Below are positions 27,740 to 42,200 of a DNA stretch of 64,000 nt, in pieces (positions within the stretch are counted from its first letter, which is position 1; each line of letters opens with the position of its first letter). This stretch comes from Reyranella massiliensis 521 (GTDB lineage Bacteria > Pseudomonadota > Alphaproteobacteria > Reyranellales > Reyranellaceae): positions 43,894-107,893 of the forward strand of contig CAMARK010000001.1 in NCBI GenBank assembly GCA_945860205.1. The letters are read 5' to 3'. The translations under genes were made by a program, and so were the position numbers. The notes under the pieces were generated by a model that ran no database searches, was not told the origin of the DNA, and saw only the letters and a list, made by a program, of their open reading frames with translations.

Positions 27740-27744
27740 CTTTT

Positions 27745-27828
27745 GTCGTCCTGAGCGAAGCGAAGGACCTCGCCGCGCAACAGTGCGCTGCTGAAGCCTT
27801 AGGTCCTTCGGCTCCGCCTCGGGACGAC
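27745..27828. repeat. Intergenic palindromic repeat (REP-like) between converging genes
   Basis: Left arm 27745-27770 begins gtcgtcctgagcgaagcga and the right arm 27801-27828 is its near-complement, ending ctcgggacgac. About 22 of 26 positions pair, around a 30-base loop. This tgagcgaagcgaagga-type palindrome is of the kind scattered in many proteobacterial genomes. Placed between two 3' ends, it can serve as a bidirectional terminator. Confidence 0.7.
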
Positions 27829-27837
27829 AGAGTCCAC

Positions 27838-28872
27838 TTAATCCTTCAGCTTTACACGACCGAGCACCACGTCTTCATAGACATGGAGCGAGGGCAGGCC
27901 GCCCGTGTGCATGAAGAGCACCTTGGCGTTGGGCTTGAAGTGGCCTTGCCGCGCGAGTCCGATGAGGCCTGCCATGATCTTTCCGGTATAGACCGGGTCG
28001 AGCAGCACGCCTTCGGTCCGCGCCAGCATCTGGACGGCTTCCACCATCTTGGCGTTCGGCACCGAATATTTCGGCTGCCAGAAACCGCCGAAGCTCTTGA
28101 CCGCCTCGCGCGGGATCTTGCCGATGCCGAGCAGGTCGGCCACGGCCTGTGCTTCCTTGACGACCAGCGGCTCCTGGTCGGCAGGATCGCGGCTGACGCC
28201 GATGCCGATCAGCGGGATCTTGATGTTGTTGCCAACGAAACCGGCCACCATGCCGCCATGAGTGCCTGAGCTGCCCGAGCCGACCACGACGGCATCGAGC
28301 GCCAGTCCCATGTCCATCCACTGCTGCTGCATTTCCTGCACGCATGCGACATAGCCCAGGCCGCCGATCGCGTTAGAACCGCCGCCCGGAATGATGTAGC
28401 CCTTGCGGCCGAGCGCGGCGACTTCCTGCGCGATCCGCGACATGGCAGCCCCCATATCCGACCCGCCGGGCACCACGGTGATGGCCTCGACGCCCATCAA
28501 CTCGAACATGAAATTGTTGCCGCTGGCCTCTTTGCTGTAGCTGCCGGGGACACGCTCCTCAATCACGAAGCGGCACTTCAGCCCTTCCTTGATCGCGGCA
28601 GAGAGGGTGATGCGGCAATGATTGGACTGCGGCGCGCCGCAGGTGATCAGCGTGTCGGCACCGTGTGCCAGCGCGTCGGCCGCGAGAAACTCGAGCTTGC
28701 GGGTCTTGTTGCCACCCGGAAAGAGGCCCAGCAGATCGTCGCGCTTGATCCAGATCTCCGGACCGACGCCACCCGGGCAGCTCGCCGCCAGAGCCTTAGT
28801 GAAGTGCGGCAGCAGCTCTATCGGCGTGGGGGCGTGGGTGTAGCTACGACGTGGGAAACGAGACAAATCCAT
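27838..28872 (-). CDS. D-cysteine desulfhydrase / ACC deaminase-family PLP enzyme
   Basis: 344-residue fold-type II PLP enzyme. Lys56 in [13 protein letters not shown] is the cofactor lysine. QSNHCR supplies the Ser and Asn of the active site, and [10 protein letters not shown] is the phosphate loop. The pattern matches D-cysteine desulfhydrase (DcyD), which releases pyruvate, sulphide and ammonia, and the related L-cysteate sulpho-lyase CuyA. True ACC deaminase is less likely from the SNHCR segment. ATG 28872 is 34 bases after ligA in the same direction. Confidence 0.85.
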   Translation of the reverse strand: MDLSRFPRRSYTHAPTPIELLPHFTKALAASCPGGVGPEIWIKRDDLLGLFPGGNKTRKLEFLAADALAHGADTLITCGAPQSNHCRITLSAAIKEGLKCRFVIEERVPGSYSKEASGNNFMFELMGVEAITVVPGGSDMGAAMSRIAQEVAALGRKGYIIPGGGSNAIGGLGYVACVQEMQQQWMDMGLALDAVVVGSGSSGTHGGMVAGFVGNNIKIPLIGIGVSRDPADQEPLVVKEAQAVADLLGIGKIPREAVKSFGGFWQPKYSVPNAKMVEAVQMLARTEGVLLDPVYTGKIMAGLIGLARQGHFKPNAKVLFMHTGGLPSLHVYEDVVLGRVKLKD

Positions 28873-28906
28873 TCAATCAACTCCAGCTTGGGACTGTTCT
28901 AAAAGA

Positions 28907-32744
<3,838 letters not shown>

Positions 32745-32750
32745 GCCCGG

Positions 32751-33575
32751 TCAGAAGAGTCCGAAGAACCAGCGATTCTTCTCGTCGGGTGGCCTCTGAC
32801 CCTCGCCGGTCATCAGGAAGTAGCTGTCCTGATACCATTCGCTACCCGGAAAATTGAACCCCAGCACGGCGGCATTCTCCTTGGCTTCGCCCTTCACGCC
32901 GAGCGCCAGATAGCTTTCGACGAGACGATGGAGCGCCTCCGGCACGTGCGTGGTCGTCTGGTAGCGTTCGATCACGACGCGATAACGGTTGATCGCACCG
33001 ACATACTGCTGGTTCGCCTGGTAGTAGCGGCCGACGGCCATCTCCTTGCCGGCGAGATGGTCGATGGCGAGCTCGACCTTGAGGCGCGCATCGCGCGCAT
33101 AAGGCGACCCGGAAAAGCGCTTGACGACTTCCGCCAGAGACTCGAGTGCCTGCTGCGTGACGCGCTGGTCGCGGCCGACGTCGGAGATCTGTTCGTAGTA
33201 GCAAAGCGCCTTCAGATAATAAGCGTAAGCGAGATCGCGATGCCCGGGATGGAGCTGGATGAAGCGATCCAGCGCGATGATGGCCTCGTCGTACTTGTTC
33301 GATTGGTAGTAGGCGAAGGCGGCCATGATCTGGGCCTTGGTGGCCCACACTGAATAGGGATGCTGGCGGTCGACTTCCTCGAAGCCCTTGGCGGCCTTCT
33401 TGTATTCCTGGGCCCCCAGCTCATCGAGCGCCTGGTTGTAGAGCTGTTCCACCGGCCTCTCGACGTAGTTCTTGTCGTCGTCCGACGAGCCGCAGCCAGC
33501 CAGGCCCAGCGCCAAAAACGCCAGCGCCAGTCCTGCAACCGCGTGCCGAGTGATACCTACGCCCGCTTTCGACAT
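32751..33575 (-). CDS. bamD: Outer-membrane assembly lipoprotein BamD
   Basis: 274-residue lipoprotein of the beta-barrel assembly machine. The signal sequence ends in a lipobox LAGC (Cys28), so it is anchored in the outer membrane. About five TPR units follow (YNQALDELGAQEYKKAAKGFEEV, AFAYYQSNKYDEAIIALDRFI and others). It is separated from ftsZ by a terminator, so it likely has its own promoter in 33576-33623. No lpxC gene intervenes. Confidence 0.92.
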   Translation of the reverse strand: MSKAGVGITRHAVAGLALAFLALGLAGCGSSDDDKNYVERPVEQLYNQALDELGAQEYKKAAKGFEEVDRQHPYSVWATKAQIMAAFAYYQSNKYDEAIIALDRFIQLHPGHRDLAYAYYLKALCYYEQISDVGRDQRVTQQALESLAEVVKRFSGSPYARDARLKVELAIDHLAGKEMAVGRYYQANQQYVGAINRYRVVIERYQTTTHVPEALHRLVESYLALGVKGEAKENAAVLGFNFPGSEWYQDSYFLMTGEGQRPPDEKNRWFFGLF

Positions 33576-33623
33576 TTCCCATCCGTCAAACCAGAGTGCC
33601 GCCGGGTTATATCACGCTGAAGC

Positions 33624-33651
33624 CAAAAAAAGAGGGGCCGAACGGCCCCTC
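33624..33651 (-). terminator. Rho-independent terminator of ftsZ
   Basis: Stem gaggggcc/ggcccctc (33632-33639, 33644-33651) with a gaac loop. On the minus strand it is followed by seven T. It closes the dcw operon 33 bases after the ftsZ stop. Confidence 0.8.
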
Positions 33652-33684
33652 GATAGGATGCGTGGAGAACCCGGAAAGTCTGCG

Positions 33685-35442
33685 TCAGTTGGCTTGCCGA
33701 CGCAGGAACGCGGGAATTTGCAGGTCGTCGTCATCTCGGGCGGGTTTGGTCCGCTCGGTGACGTCGAGGCTGATCGAGGTCTGGACCGGCGCAGCCCGAA
33801 CAACGGGCTTGGGCGCGACGGCCACGACGTTTTCCGGCATTGCACGAGCCACCGGCGGCTCGGCGGGAGCGGCCGCCGAGGTCACAGGCTTGGGTGCCGA
33901 GAACGCGCCAGTGATGCGCTGGAAGAGGTTGGGCGAGCGGCTGTCGCCGCCGGCAGGGCGCGCGGCCATCGGTCGCGCGTTGGGTTCCGGCGCGCGCACA
34001 GCGGCCTTCATCGGCGGGCGGCTGACGCGCCAGTCGTTCTCGTCGACCAACGGCCGCTGGGCCGCGGGAGCAGCAGGGGCAGCGACCGGCGCGGGCGCCG
34101 GAGCAGCCGCGACGGGGGAGGCAACCGGAGCCTGCGCCAACACGGGCGCCGGAGCCGGCGGGGCCATGGGGGCCTCGACCGCCGCCGCCATGATCTGCGC
34201 CGGAATGGGCGCCTCGGCGATCGGGGCCGGGATGGCGTCGGCAACCGCGGCCATCGGCGCGGGCGCCATCATCGGCTGCGCGACAGGGGCAGCCGGCGGC
34301 GCCATGGGAGCCATCGCGACAGGCGCCGCGGGGATCGGCGCGGCAGTCGCTGCGGTCGGCATGGCGACGCGACCGACCGGCGGCGCGGCCGGACGGCTGA
34401 GCGCCGGCTGACCGGTCTGCATCGGGCGGTTCATGTCGAGCGAGAGGTAGTTCGGCGCCGGCTGCTGCGCCGCCATCGCGGCGATGCCGGTGGCAACCAC
34501 CGACACGCGCATGCGGCCCTGCATGGTGGCGTCGAAGGTCGAGCCGAAGATGATGTTGGCCTCGGCGTCGACTTCCTCGCGGATGCGGTTGGCCGCCTCG
34601 TCGACCTCGTGCAGGGTCATGTCGAGGCCGCCGGTGATGTTGATGAGAACGCCCTGAGCGCCCTTCATCGAATGGTCTTCCAGCAGCGGGTTGGAGATCG
34701 CCGACTCGGCGGCAACGCGACTGCGGTCGGGACCCTCGGCTTCGCCGGTACCCATCATCGCCTTGCCCATCTCGCCCATCACCGTGCGGATATCGGCGAA
34801 GTCCAGGTTGATGAGGCCAGGCATGACCATGAGATCGGTGACGCCGCGCACGCCCATGTGCAGCACGTCGTCGGCCATCTTGAAGGCGTCGGCGAAGGTC
34901 GTCTTCTCGTTGGCGATCTTGAACAGGTTCTGGTTGGGAATGACGATCAGCGTGTCGACCACCTTCTCCAGCTCAAGGATGCCCTGCTCGGCCGACTGCA
35001 TGCGGCGGCGGCCCTCGAAGTGGAACGGCTTGGTGACGACGCCGATGGTGAGGATGCCCTGTTCGCGTGCAGCCGCCGCGATCACGGGGGCAGCGCCTGT
35101 GCCGGTGCCGCCGCCCATGCCGGCGGTAACGAACACCATATTGGCCCCGTCGAGAAGCTGCAGGATCTCGGGCAAGGCTTCCTCGGCCGCCTGACGGCCG
35201 ACCTCGGGCCGCGCGCCCGCGCCCAGGCCCTGGGTGATGGTGATGCCGAGCTGCACCCGCCGGTCGGCGAGCGACTGCCCGAGCGCCTGCGCGTCGGTAT
35301 TGGCGACGATGAACTCGACGCCTTCCAACGCGGCACTGATCATGTTGTTGACGGCGTTTCCGCCTGCGCCACCGACACCGACGACGGTGATACGCGGCTT
35401 AATCTCCGACTCCTTTTGGGGGAGGCTGAGGTTGATTGTCAT
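33685..35442 (-). CDS. ftsZ: Cell-division GTPase FtsZ
   Basis: 585-residue tubulin homologue that forms the Z ring. The GTP-binding [11 protein letters not shown] and GGGTGTG (110-116) are intact, as are NTDAQAL and the T7 loop NLDFADI. The GTPase core ends near residue 320; about 250 residues of Ala/Pro-rich linker follow, far longer than in E. coli. The last residues, [13 protein letters not shown], are the conserved peptide that binds FtsA and other partners. ATG 35442 follows GGAGAAAG. The 148-base gap to ftsA suggests a separate ftsZ promoter. Confidence 0.96.
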   Translation of the reverse strand: MTINLSLPQKESEIKPRITVVGVGGAGGNAVNNMISAALEGVEFIVANTDAQALGQSLADRRVQLGITITQGLGAGARPEVGRQAAEEALPEILQLLDGANMVFVTAGMGGGTGTGAAPVIAAAAREQGILTIGVVTKPFHFEGRRRMQSAEQGILELEKVVDTLIVIPNQNLFKIANEKTTFADAFKMADDVLHMGVRGVTDLMVMPGLINLDFADIRTVMGEMGKAMMGTGEAEGPDRSRVAAESAISNPLLEDHSMKGAQGVLINITGGLDMTLHEVDEAANRIREEVDAEANIIFGSTFDATMQGRMRVSVVATGIAAMAAQQPAPNYLSLDMNRPMQTGQPALSRPAAPPVGRVAMPTAATAAPIPAAPVAMAPMAPPAAPVAQPMMAPAPMAAVADAIPAPIAEAPIPAQIMAAAVEAPMAPPAPAPVLAQAPVASPVAAAPAPAPVAAPAAPAAQRPLVDENDWRVSRPPMKAAVRAPEPNARPMAARPAGGDSRSPNLFQRITGAFSAPKPVTSAAAPAEPPVARAMPENVVAVAPKPVVRAAPVQTSISLDVTERTKPARDDDDLQIPAFLRRQAN

Positions 35443-35590
35443 TCGGCTTTCTCCACGCAAACGAGGGGGGGTATCTGCTCGGAGTAGCGACGCGGACCCT
35501 TTTAAGGAAAGACCCTTCACCGCCACCGGGCTTTTTGTTATCGTTGACTACAGCCTGTTGGGGATTGCCATGTCCCACACAACATATTGC
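35443..35590 (-). promoter_or_regulatory. ftsA-ftsZ intergenic region, likely ftsZ promoter
   Basis: This is the only long gap inside the dcw cluster (148 bases). It holds two direct copies of GACCCTT (35495-35501 and 35511-35517, 16 bases apart) flanking a ccttttaagg palindrome that includes a TTAA half-site of CtrA type. No convincing -35/-10 pair or second TTAA was found. Confidence 0.35.
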
Positions 35591-36826
35591 CTAAAAGTTC
35601 TCTCTAATCCAACTGCCAATGCGACCAATCCGGCTCGCTTGTCCTTCCGCCGACGCCGGCTGCGCCTGGGTGGCAGCGTGATGGTGCAGTGCAAAAGAAA
35701 GCAGCCCTGCCGCAGCCGAAAAGGCCGGCCCGCCGGTCGAATCGGCCAACCCGGCGAGGCGCAAGGGAGCACCCGTTCGCACCTTCTTGTTGAGAATGGC
35801 CGCCGCGACCTCGGGCACGCCGTCGAGCTGGCAACCGCCGCCGACCAGAACGGCCCGCCCACCGGCCAACTTATCCACACCACTGGCTTCGAGGCGGCTG
35901 CGCACCAGTTCGAACGTCTCCTCGATGCGCGGCCGGATGACACCGACCAGAATCGAGCGCGGGATGTGATTGGGACGCGTGCGATCTTCCTCGCCGATCA
36001 AAGGCACGTCGATGATGTCGTACTCGTCGTTGGGTTTGGCGACGGCACGGCCGATCTGGGTCTTCATGCGCTCGGCATGGGCGACTGGCGTGGCAAGACC
36101 ACGTGCGATATCGCGGGTGACGTGTTCGCCGCCGACCGGAATCGAATCGACGTGGACGAGGTGGCCTTCATAGAAGACGGCGATCGAGGTTGTGCCGCCG
36201 CCCATGTCGATCAGCGTGACGCCGAGGTCGCGCTCATCGGAAACCAGCGAGCTGAGCCCCGCGGCGTGAGCTGCAACGACACGATCGGCGATCTCGAGAT
36301 GGGCCCGGCGCACGCAGACCTGGAGGTTGCGCATGGCGCCGCTCGTCGCCGTGACCAGGTGCACATCGACGCCCAGCCGTTCGCCGAACATGCCGCGGGC
36401 ATCGCGCACCGGGATGCCGTCGACGGTGTAGCCGATCGCCTCGGAATGGATGATGTCGCGGTCGGCCGTCTCGGCCGGCAGGTGGATGTGAGTCTGCACC
36501 CGGCGGACGTCGCGCTCGCCGATCTCGTGGTGGCCAATCGCGACCTCGAGGCTCTGGTTGTGCGAGGCGGCCGAGCCGCCGCTGACACCGACGATGACCT
36601 CGCGAACGTGTTCGCCGCACATCTCCTCGGCCGTCGATACCGCCGAGGAGATCGCGCGGGTGGCGGCCTCCATGTCGATGATGTTGCCGGAGCGCATGCC
36701 CTGGGCGGCCTGGTGGCCGATGCCAACCACGCGCAGTCCCTGCCCGTCGACTCGCGCCACGAAGCAGACGACCTTGCTGGTTCCGATATCGAGCGCCGCA
36801 ATGACGCCATTTCTTGCCTTCGCCAC
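35591..36826 (-). CDS. ftsA: Divisome actin-like protein FtsA
   Basis: 411-residue actin-family ATPase tethering FtsZ to the membrane. Phosphate-1 motif AALDIGTSKV lies near residue 10, phosphate-2 LIDMGGGTTSIAVF near 205 and the adenosine motif VLVGGGCQLDGV near 340. The 1c subdomain is inserted between about 84 and 165. The C terminus IGRIGSWIRENF is an amphipathic membrane-targeting helix. It is 44 bases downstream of ftsQ. Confidence 0.95.
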   Translation of the reverse strand: MAKARNGVIAALDIGTSKVVCFVARVDGQGLRVVGIGHQAAQGMRSGNIIDMEAATRAISSAVSTAEEMCGEHVREVIVGVSGGSAASHNQSLEVAIGHHEIGERDVRRVQTHIHLPAETADRDIIHSEAIGYTVDGIPVRDARGMFGERLGVDVHLVTATSGAMRNLQVCVRRAHLEIADRVVAAHAAGLSSLVSDERDLGVTLIDMGGGTTSIAVFYEGHLVHVDSIPVGGEHVTRDIARGLATPVAHAERMKTQIGRAVAKPNDEYDIIDVPLIGEEDRTRPNHIPRSILVGVIRPRIEETFELVRSRLEASGVDKLAGGRAVLVGGGCQLDGVPEVAAAILNKKVRTGAPLRLAGLADSTGGPAFSAAAGLLSFALHHHAATQAQPASAEGQASRIGRIGSWIRENF

Positions 36827-36870
36827 GATGTCCCCCGTCTCTACGCGTACACTTTAGGTTTCATTGGACG

Positions 36871-37764
36871 TCACACCGGACCGGGAGACGCATCGCGGCC
36901 CGGTCCGCGCTTCCTCAGATAGAGCTTGTCCGGCAGCCTGAGATCGACGACGCCGTATTCGCGCGACAACAGCTTGTGCTGCGCTTCGAGCTTGGCGATC
37001 TGCTGGAGGGCCGCGACCGCGTCCTCTTCGGGCAGCCAGATCTCGACACCGTTGTTCAACACCAGGTTCCAGCGGCGCTGGCCGACCCAAACGGCGGCAC
37101 GCAACTGGCGGGTAAGCGCCGGCTCGTAGGCGAGCAGCAACAGCAGTTCGCCAACGTGCTCGGGCGCGCCGGTGCCCCCCAGCAGCAGCAGCTGCTCGGC
37201 GCCGGGCGGCATGCGGCTGGCGCGAACGGTGCGGCCGTTCCTGTCGATCAGCGTGTATTCCGCGCCGTTCTGCCAGAGAGCGACGGCCCGGCGTTCACGC
37301 AAGGTCACGTACAGCGTGTCCGGCAGGCGCCGCTCGACGGTGGCGCCCGCCACCCAGTCGATCGCCTCGAGACGTTGGCGGGAGGCTTGCAGGTCGACGC
37401 CCAGTAGCGAGTCACCGGGCTTGACGTTGAGGGCAGCCAGGATGGCTTCGCGCTCGACATAGTCGCGCCCTTCCACGGTGACGTCGGCGAGCTTGAACGG
37501 CGTGACGGCGCCCACGATGCTGCGCCCCACCGCGTCGATCCGGCTCTGGACCTCGATCAACCAGCCCTCGCGCCAGGCCCACCAGCCGCCGCCGGCGCCG
37601 CCGCCCAGCATCAGGACGACGAGGCCCAGCATCATCGGCTGCCGCCACAGCGGACGGCCGGTCTTGCGGATGGGGCCGCGCTTCTTGCGGCGGTCGTAGT
37701 CGCGCCGCGGCGCGGCGGTCTTGGCGGATGCCTTTGCTGGCGATTTTGCGGAAGCGGCGCTCAC
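36871..37764 (-). CDS. ftsQ: Cell-division protein FtsQ
   Basis: 297-residue bitopic divisome protein. A basic cytoplasmic N terminus (KKRGPIRKTGR) precedes one transmembrane helix near 44-62. A POTRA domain follows (FKLADVTVEGRDYV ... LRERRAVALW), then the beta domain (WNLVLNNGVEIWLPEED). It links FtsL/FtsB and FtsI/FtsW to the ring. The start is GTG 37764, overlapping the ddl stop as GTGA, so it depends on ddl translation. Confidence 0.93.
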   Translation of the reverse strand: MSAASAKSPAKASAKTAAPRRDYDRRKKRGPIRKTGRPLWRQPMMLGLVVLMLGGGAGGGWWAWREGWLIEVQSRIDAVGRSIVGAVTPFKLADVTVEGRDYVEREAILAALNVKPGDSLLGVDLQASRQRLEAIDWVAGATVERRLPDTLYVTLRERRAVALWQNGAEYTLIDRNGRTVRASRMPPGAEQLLLLGGTGAPEHVGELLLLLAYEPALTRQLRAAVWVGQRRWNLVLNNGVEIWLPEEDAVAALQQIAKLEAQHKLLSREYGVVDLRLPDKLYLRKRGPGRDASPGPV

Positions 37765-38693
37765 GACGGATGCCTCGCGTGATCGACCATCCAGGTCATG
37801 AGATCGGGCCACGAGATGCCGGCCCACTTCGCCTGCTCCGGCGCCAGCGACAGCGGCGTCATGCCGGGTTGGGTGTTGAGCTCGAGGATGACGAGCCCCA
37901 ACGTGCCGGGCTTCGAATCGTCCCAGCGGAAGTCCGCGCGGCTGAGGCCTTCGCAGCCTAGCTCCTGATATGCCGCGAGCGCCCACTGCTTCGCCGCCGC
38001 ATAGACGTCGGCCGGTACCGGCGCCGGCACGAGATGCTCGGTAATGCCGTCAGTGTACTTGGCTTCGTAGTCGTAGAAGCGGGTGCGCGGCCGGAGTTCG
38101 GTCACCGCGATGGGCTTGTCGCCCATCACCGCGACCGTGAGCTCGCGGCCGGGCACGAACTTCTCGACCAGCACGCGCTCGCCGAACGCCGCCTCGGCGG
38201 CCTCGACCGCGGCGAGGTTGTCGCCGTCGCGCACGATATGGACGCCGATGCTGGAGCCCTGGTCGATCGGCTTCACGACATACGGCCGCGGCATAGGATC
38301 GCCCGCGGCGAGCGACCGGCGCTCGATCACGCGGCCGTCGGCAACGCGCAAGCCAAGCGACGCGAAGACGTGGCGTGCCAGCGGCTTGTCCATGGCGATC
38401 GCGGAGGCCAGCACGCCGGAATGCGTGTAGGGAATCGCCAGGATCTCGAGCACGCCCTGGATGCAGCCGTCCTCGCCGTAGCGGCCATGGAGCGCGTTGA
38501 ACACGACATCCGGTCCACCGCCCGCGGCCGGCCGCAGGAATTCGACTAGCGCCCGCAGATCACGTTTCACGTCGTATTCGACGACCTTGTGACCGCCTTC
38601 GCGCAATCCTTCGGCGCAAGCCTTGCCACTCACCAGCGAGACCTCGCGCTCGGGCGACCAGCCGCCCATCAGGACCGCGACGGTGCGTGTCAT
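37761..38693 (-). CDS. ddl: D-alanine--D-alanine ligase
   Basis: 310-residue ATP-grasp ligase making D-Ala-D-Ala for MurF. The motifs MGGWSPEREVSLVSG near residue 9, HGRYGEDGCIQG near 69, YTHSGVLASAIAMDK near 88 and NTQPGMTPLSL near 275 are all present. The residue three before the end of HSGVLAS is compatible with D-Ala rather than D-lactate use. Starts at ATG 38693 overlapping the murB stop. Confidence 0.94.
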   Translation of the reverse strand: MTRTVAVLMGGWSPEREVSLVSGKACAEGLREGGHKVVEYDVKRDLRALVEFLRPAAGGGPDVVFNALHGRYGEDGCIQGVLEILAIPYTHSGVLASAIAMDKPLARHVFASLGLRVADGRVIERRSLAAGDPMPRPYVVKPIDQGSSIGVHIVRDGDNLAAVEAAEAAFGERVLVEKFVPGRELTVAVMGDKPIAVTELRPRTRFYDYEAKYTDGITEHLVPAPVPADVYAAAKQWALAAYQELGCEGLSRADFRWDDSKPGTLGLVILELNTQPGMTPLSLAPEQAKWAGISWPDLMTWMVDHARHPS

Positions 38694-39607
38694 GCCGCCT
38701 CCCCGATGCGCTTGATTTCCCACATCAGCTGCACGCCGCTCTGCGCAAGCACGCGCCGGCGCACTTCCTCGCCCAGCGCCTCGATGTCGGCGGCCGTCGC
38801 GGCACCCAGATTGATCAGGAAGTTGCAATGCTTCTCCGAGACCTGTGCCTCGCCGATGCACAAGCCGCGGCAACCGGCACGGTCAATCAACTCCCACGCT
38901 TTGTGGCCTTCGGGATTGACGAAGGTCGAACCGCCGGTACGGCTGCGCGGCTGGGATTCGGTGCGGGCGGCATCGATCTCGGCAATGCGCCGCGCGATCG
39001 CGATCTGGTCCCCCGGCGCGGCGCGCAGCCGGGCCGACGTGAAGATCCAGTCGGCCGGCACCGCGCTGTGGCGGTAGCTGAAGCCGAGATCGGCGACACC
39101 GACTCGATGGACGGCGCCGCGGCGATCGACGGCCTCGGCCGACACCAGGACCTGCGAAAGCTCGTTGCCATAGGCGCCGCCATTCATCGCGATGGCGCCG
39201 CCGATCGTGCCGGGAATGCCGCTCAGGAATTCGAGGCCGGCCAGACCATGATCGCGCGCGGTCAGGGCGACGTTGAGATCGGGCGCGCCAGCGCCGCTCA
39301 CCAGTTCGTTACCCTCGACAGCGATGCCGGTGAACCCGCGCATCAGGCGGATGACCACGCCCCTCACGCCACCGTCGCGCACCAGAAGGTTCGAGCCGAC
39401 ACCCAGCACCGTGACCGCCACATCGGCCGGCAGCGCGGCCAGAAACGATGCCAGGTCCTCGACGTCGGCCGGCCGGAACAGGACTTCCGCCGGCCCGCCG
39501 GTGCGGAACCAAGTCTGCGGCCCGAGCGGCGCATCGGCCACGAGCCGGCCGCGCGGCTTGGGCAGCCGGTCGATCAGGTGAGGCTTGGACGTCGCGAGCG
39601 CCATCAT
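38690..39607 (-). CDS. murB: UDP-N-acetylenolpyruvoylglucosamine reductase
   Basis: 305-residue FAD enzyme that converts the enolpyruvyl product of MurA to UDP-MurNAc. FAD-binding [13 protein letters not shown] lies near residue 67 and [17 protein letters not shown] near 129; the catalytic Ser is in [19 protein letters not shown], and Glu in the C-terminal segment. The type IIa arrangement fits. ATG 39607 overlaps the murC TGA; ATG 39604 is an adjacent alternative. Confidence 0.94.
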   Translation of the reverse strand: MMALATSKPHLIDRLPKPRGRLVADAPLGPQTWFRTGGPAEVLFRPADVEDLASFLAALPADVAVTVLGVGSNLLVRDGGVRGVVIRLMRGFTGIAVEGNELVSGAGAPDLNVALTARDHGLAGLEFLSGIPGTIGGAIAMNGGAYGNELSQVLVSAEAVDRRGAVHRVGVADLGFSYRHSAVPADWIFTSARLRAAPGDQIAIARRIAEIDAARTESQPRSRTGGSTFVNPEGHKAWELIDRAGCRGLCIGEAQVSEKHCNFLINLGAATAADIEALGEEVRRRVLAQSGVQLMWEIKRIGEAA

Positions 39608-41079
39608 GCCGCCGATCCACCATGGGGGCCTTGATCGTTCGCAATGGCACGCGGGCCGGCATTTTCGGCGGCGAGTTGCTGGAGCTGACCAGGCAACGCA
39701 TGTGCCCAAGCGGTGATGTTGCCGGCGCCCAGGAAGACCACGACGTCGCCGGGCCGCGCGACCTGCCAGATCAACGTCGGCAGGTCGCCCGGCGCGCCGA
39801 GCGGCGTCACGTCGCGATGGCCGGCGCGGCTCACCAGGCTGACCAGCATGTCGCGGTTTACGCCTTCGATCGGCGCTTCGCCCGCGGCATAGACGTCGGC
39901 GATGATCACCGCGTCGGCATCGGTGAAGCAGGCGGCGAACTCGGCCTTGAGCGAGGCGAGGCGCGTAAAGCGGTGCGGCTGCATCACGGCGATGACCCGG
40001 CCCGACCCGCCATAGGCCTGACGGGCGGCCCGCAGGGTGACAGCGATCTCGACAGGATGGTGGCCGTAATCGTCGATCACCGTGATGCCGTGCGCCTCGC
40101 CGGTCTTGGTGAAACGCCGCTTCACGCCGCCGAACGACGCGAGCGCTCTACGGATGGTGTCGTCGGGCAAGCCCATCTCCTGCGCCACGGCGATGGCGGC
40201 CAGCGCGTTCTGCACATTGTGCTGGCCAAACATCGGCAGACGCATGCCGGTGATGATCCGCGAATCGTTGGTGGCGCGATGTTCGACCATGACGTCGAAG
40301 TCGGCGCCTGTACGATCCAGCTTGAGATTGATCGCGCGCACGTCGGCGTTGGCGCCGATGCCGTAGGTGATGATGCGGCGGTCGGCGACGCGCGGGATCA
40401 GCGCCTGGACCTCGGGATGGTCCGAGCACAACACGGCAAAGCCGTAGAACGGGATGTTCTCGACGAAGCGCACGAATGCTTCGCGCAACGCGTCGAAGGT
40501 GCCGTAGTGGTCGAGATGCTCGGGATCGACGTTGGTGACCACGGCGATGGTCGCGGGCAGCCGCAAGAACGAGCCGTCCGATTCGTCGGACTCCACCACC
40601 ATCCAGTCGCCATCGCCCAACCGCGCATTGGTGCCGTAGGCGTTGATGATGCCGCCGTTGATCACCGTCGGATCGAGCCCGCCGCTGTCGAGCATGGCGG
40701 CAACCAGCGAGGTTGTCGTGGTCTTGCCGTGCGTGCCGCCGACGGCGATCGACCACTTGAGCCGCATCAGCTCACCCAGCATCTCGGCGCGGCGCACCAC
40801 CGGCACGAGCCGGGCGCGCGCAGCCATGACCTCGGGATTATCCTTCTTGACCGCGCTCGAGACGACCACGACCTGGGCATTGGAGACGTTGTCGGCGCGA
40901 TGGCCGATCATCACTTTCATGCCGAGCTCGGCGAGCCGGCGCGTGTTTGCGCCCTCGGCAACGTCGCTGCCCTGCACCTTGTAGCCGAGATTGTGAAGGA
41001 CCTCGGCGATGCCGGACATGCCGATACCGCCGATGCCGACGAAGTGGATAAGACCGATATCCAGCGGCAGCGCCCTCAT
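39604..41079 (-). CDS. murC: UDP-N-acetylmuramate--L-alanine ligase
   Basis: 491-residue Mur ligase adding L-Ala to UDP-MurNAc. The N-terminal Rossmann [18 protein letters not shown] loop [10 protein letters not shown] near 113, the [10 protein letters not shown] segment and HPVEIAVTL near 350 are visible. The C terminus is extended by a short polar tail after WAHALPGQL. Both ends overlap neighbours by four bases. Confidence 0.95.
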   Translation of the reverse strand: MRALPLDIGLIHFVGIGGIGMSGIAEVLHNLGYKVQGSDVAEGANTRRLAELGMKVMIGHRADNVSNAQVVVVSSAVKKDNPEVMAARARLVPVVRRAEMLGELMRLKWSIAVGGTHGKTTTTSLVAAMLDSGGLDPTVINGGIINAYGTNARLGDGDWMVVESDESDGSFLRLPATIAVVTNVDPEHLDHYGTFDALREAFVRFVENIPFYGFAVLCSDHPEVQALIPRVADRRIITYGIGANADVRAINLKLDRTGADFDVMVEHRATNDSRIITGMRLPMFGQHNVQNALAAIAVAQEMGLPDDTIRRALASFGGVKRRFTKTGEAHGITVIDDYGHHPVEIAVTLRAARQAYGGSGRVIAVMQPHRFTRLASLKAEFAACFTDADAVIIADVYAAGEAPIEGVNRDMLVSLVSRAGHRDVTPLGAPGDLPTLIWQVARPGDVVVFLGAGNITAWAHALPGQLQQLAAENAGPRAIANDQGPHGGSAA

Positions 41080-42200
41080 GCGGCGGCTCCTGACGGTGAA
41101 AAGGTGAAGCCGGTCATCTCGACGACCAGATCGGCAAGCCGCGCGGCGGCATCGGGCCGTCCCGCCGCGTGAGCGGCAGCAGCCATCGCCGCCAGACGCT
41201 GCGGCGCCTCGAACAGCGCGTGCAAATGCGCCGCCAGGGCAGCGGCCGTGAACGAGGCATGCGGCATGACGAGGCAGGCGCCCGTCGCCTCGAACGCCCG
41301 AGCATTCGCGCTCTGGTGATCGTCGGCAGCGTAGGGATAGGGAATCAGGATGGACGGCCGGCCGATGGTCGCCAGTTCGGCCACGGTCGAGGCGCCGGAG
41401 CGGCCGATGACGAGATGCGCCGCCGCCAGTCTGGCCGGCAGGTCGGCGAAGAACGGCGCCAGCTCGGCCACGATACCCGCCGCGGTATAGGCCGCGCGCA
41501 CGCGCTCGAGATCCTCGGGCCGGCATTGCTGCACCAGCCGGACGCGTGCACGCAATGCCTGCGGCAGCGAAAGGATCGCCTCGGGAACGACCTGGCTGAA
41601 CGATGCGGCGCCCTGGCTGCCACCGAACACCAGGAGGTCGATGACGCGGCCCTCTCCGGGCGCGCGGTAGGGCGAGCCGCGCAGCAGACGCACCGGCTCG
41701 CGCACGGGGTTGCCCACCAGGCAGGCGCGCCGATCGTCGGCAGCAACATATTGCGTCCTGGCGAAGGACGTCGCCACGCGCGCCGCCCCTCCAAGAACGA
41801 GGCGGTTCGCCTTGCCGAGAACGGCATTCTGCTCGTGCAACATCGCCGGCAACCGACGCAGGCGGGCCGCAATCAGGGTCGGCACCGAGGCGTAGCCACC
41901 GAAGCCCACGACGGCCGACGGGCCGATGCGCCCCAGAGCGCGCCACGCATCGAACAGGCCGAAGGCGAGCTCGAACATCGCCGTCAGTCGCTTGCGCAAC
42001 GAACCGGTGGGGCTCGCTGAATGGATGTAGTGGATCGGCCGGCGCGACAGCGCGCCCTGCCATTGCCGGCCACGCGAATCCGTCACCAGCGTAAACGGCA
42101 GGCCGCGCGCCTCGAGTTCGCCAGCCAGCGCCTCGGCCGGGAACACATGTCCGCCGGTACCGCCGGTCGCCAGGACCACGGGACCTACCACGGGGCCCAC
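41076..42200 (-). CDS. murG: UDP-GlcNAc transferase MurG
   Basis: 374-residue GT-B glycosyltransferase that turns lipid I into lipid II at the inner membrane face. GTGGH motif in [12 protein letters not shown] lies near residue 14. [20 protein letters not shown], and the UDP-binding [31 protein letters not shown] are typical. GTG 42200 is chosen because GGGAGG lies 7 bases upstream and the GTG overlaps the ftsW TAG by one base; later GTGs would shorten it slightly. Confidence 0.94.
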   Translation of the reverse strand: MGPVVGPVVLATGGTGGHVFPAEALAGELEARGLPFTLVTDSRGRQWQGALSRRPIHYIHSASPTGSLRKRLTAMFELAFGLFDAWRALGRIGPSAVVGFGGYASVPTLIAARLRRLPAMLHEQNAVLGKANRLVLGGAARVATSFARTQYVAADDRRACLVGNPVREPVRLLRGSPYRAPGEGRVIDLLVFGGSQGAASFSQVVPEAILSLPQALRARVRLVQQCRPEDLERVRAAYTAAGIVAELAPFFADLPARLAAAHLVIGRSGASTVAELATIGRPSILIPYPYAADDHQSANARAFEATGACLVMPHASFTAAALAAHLHALFEAPQRLAAMAAAAHAAGRPDAAARLADLVVEMTGFTFSPSGAAA

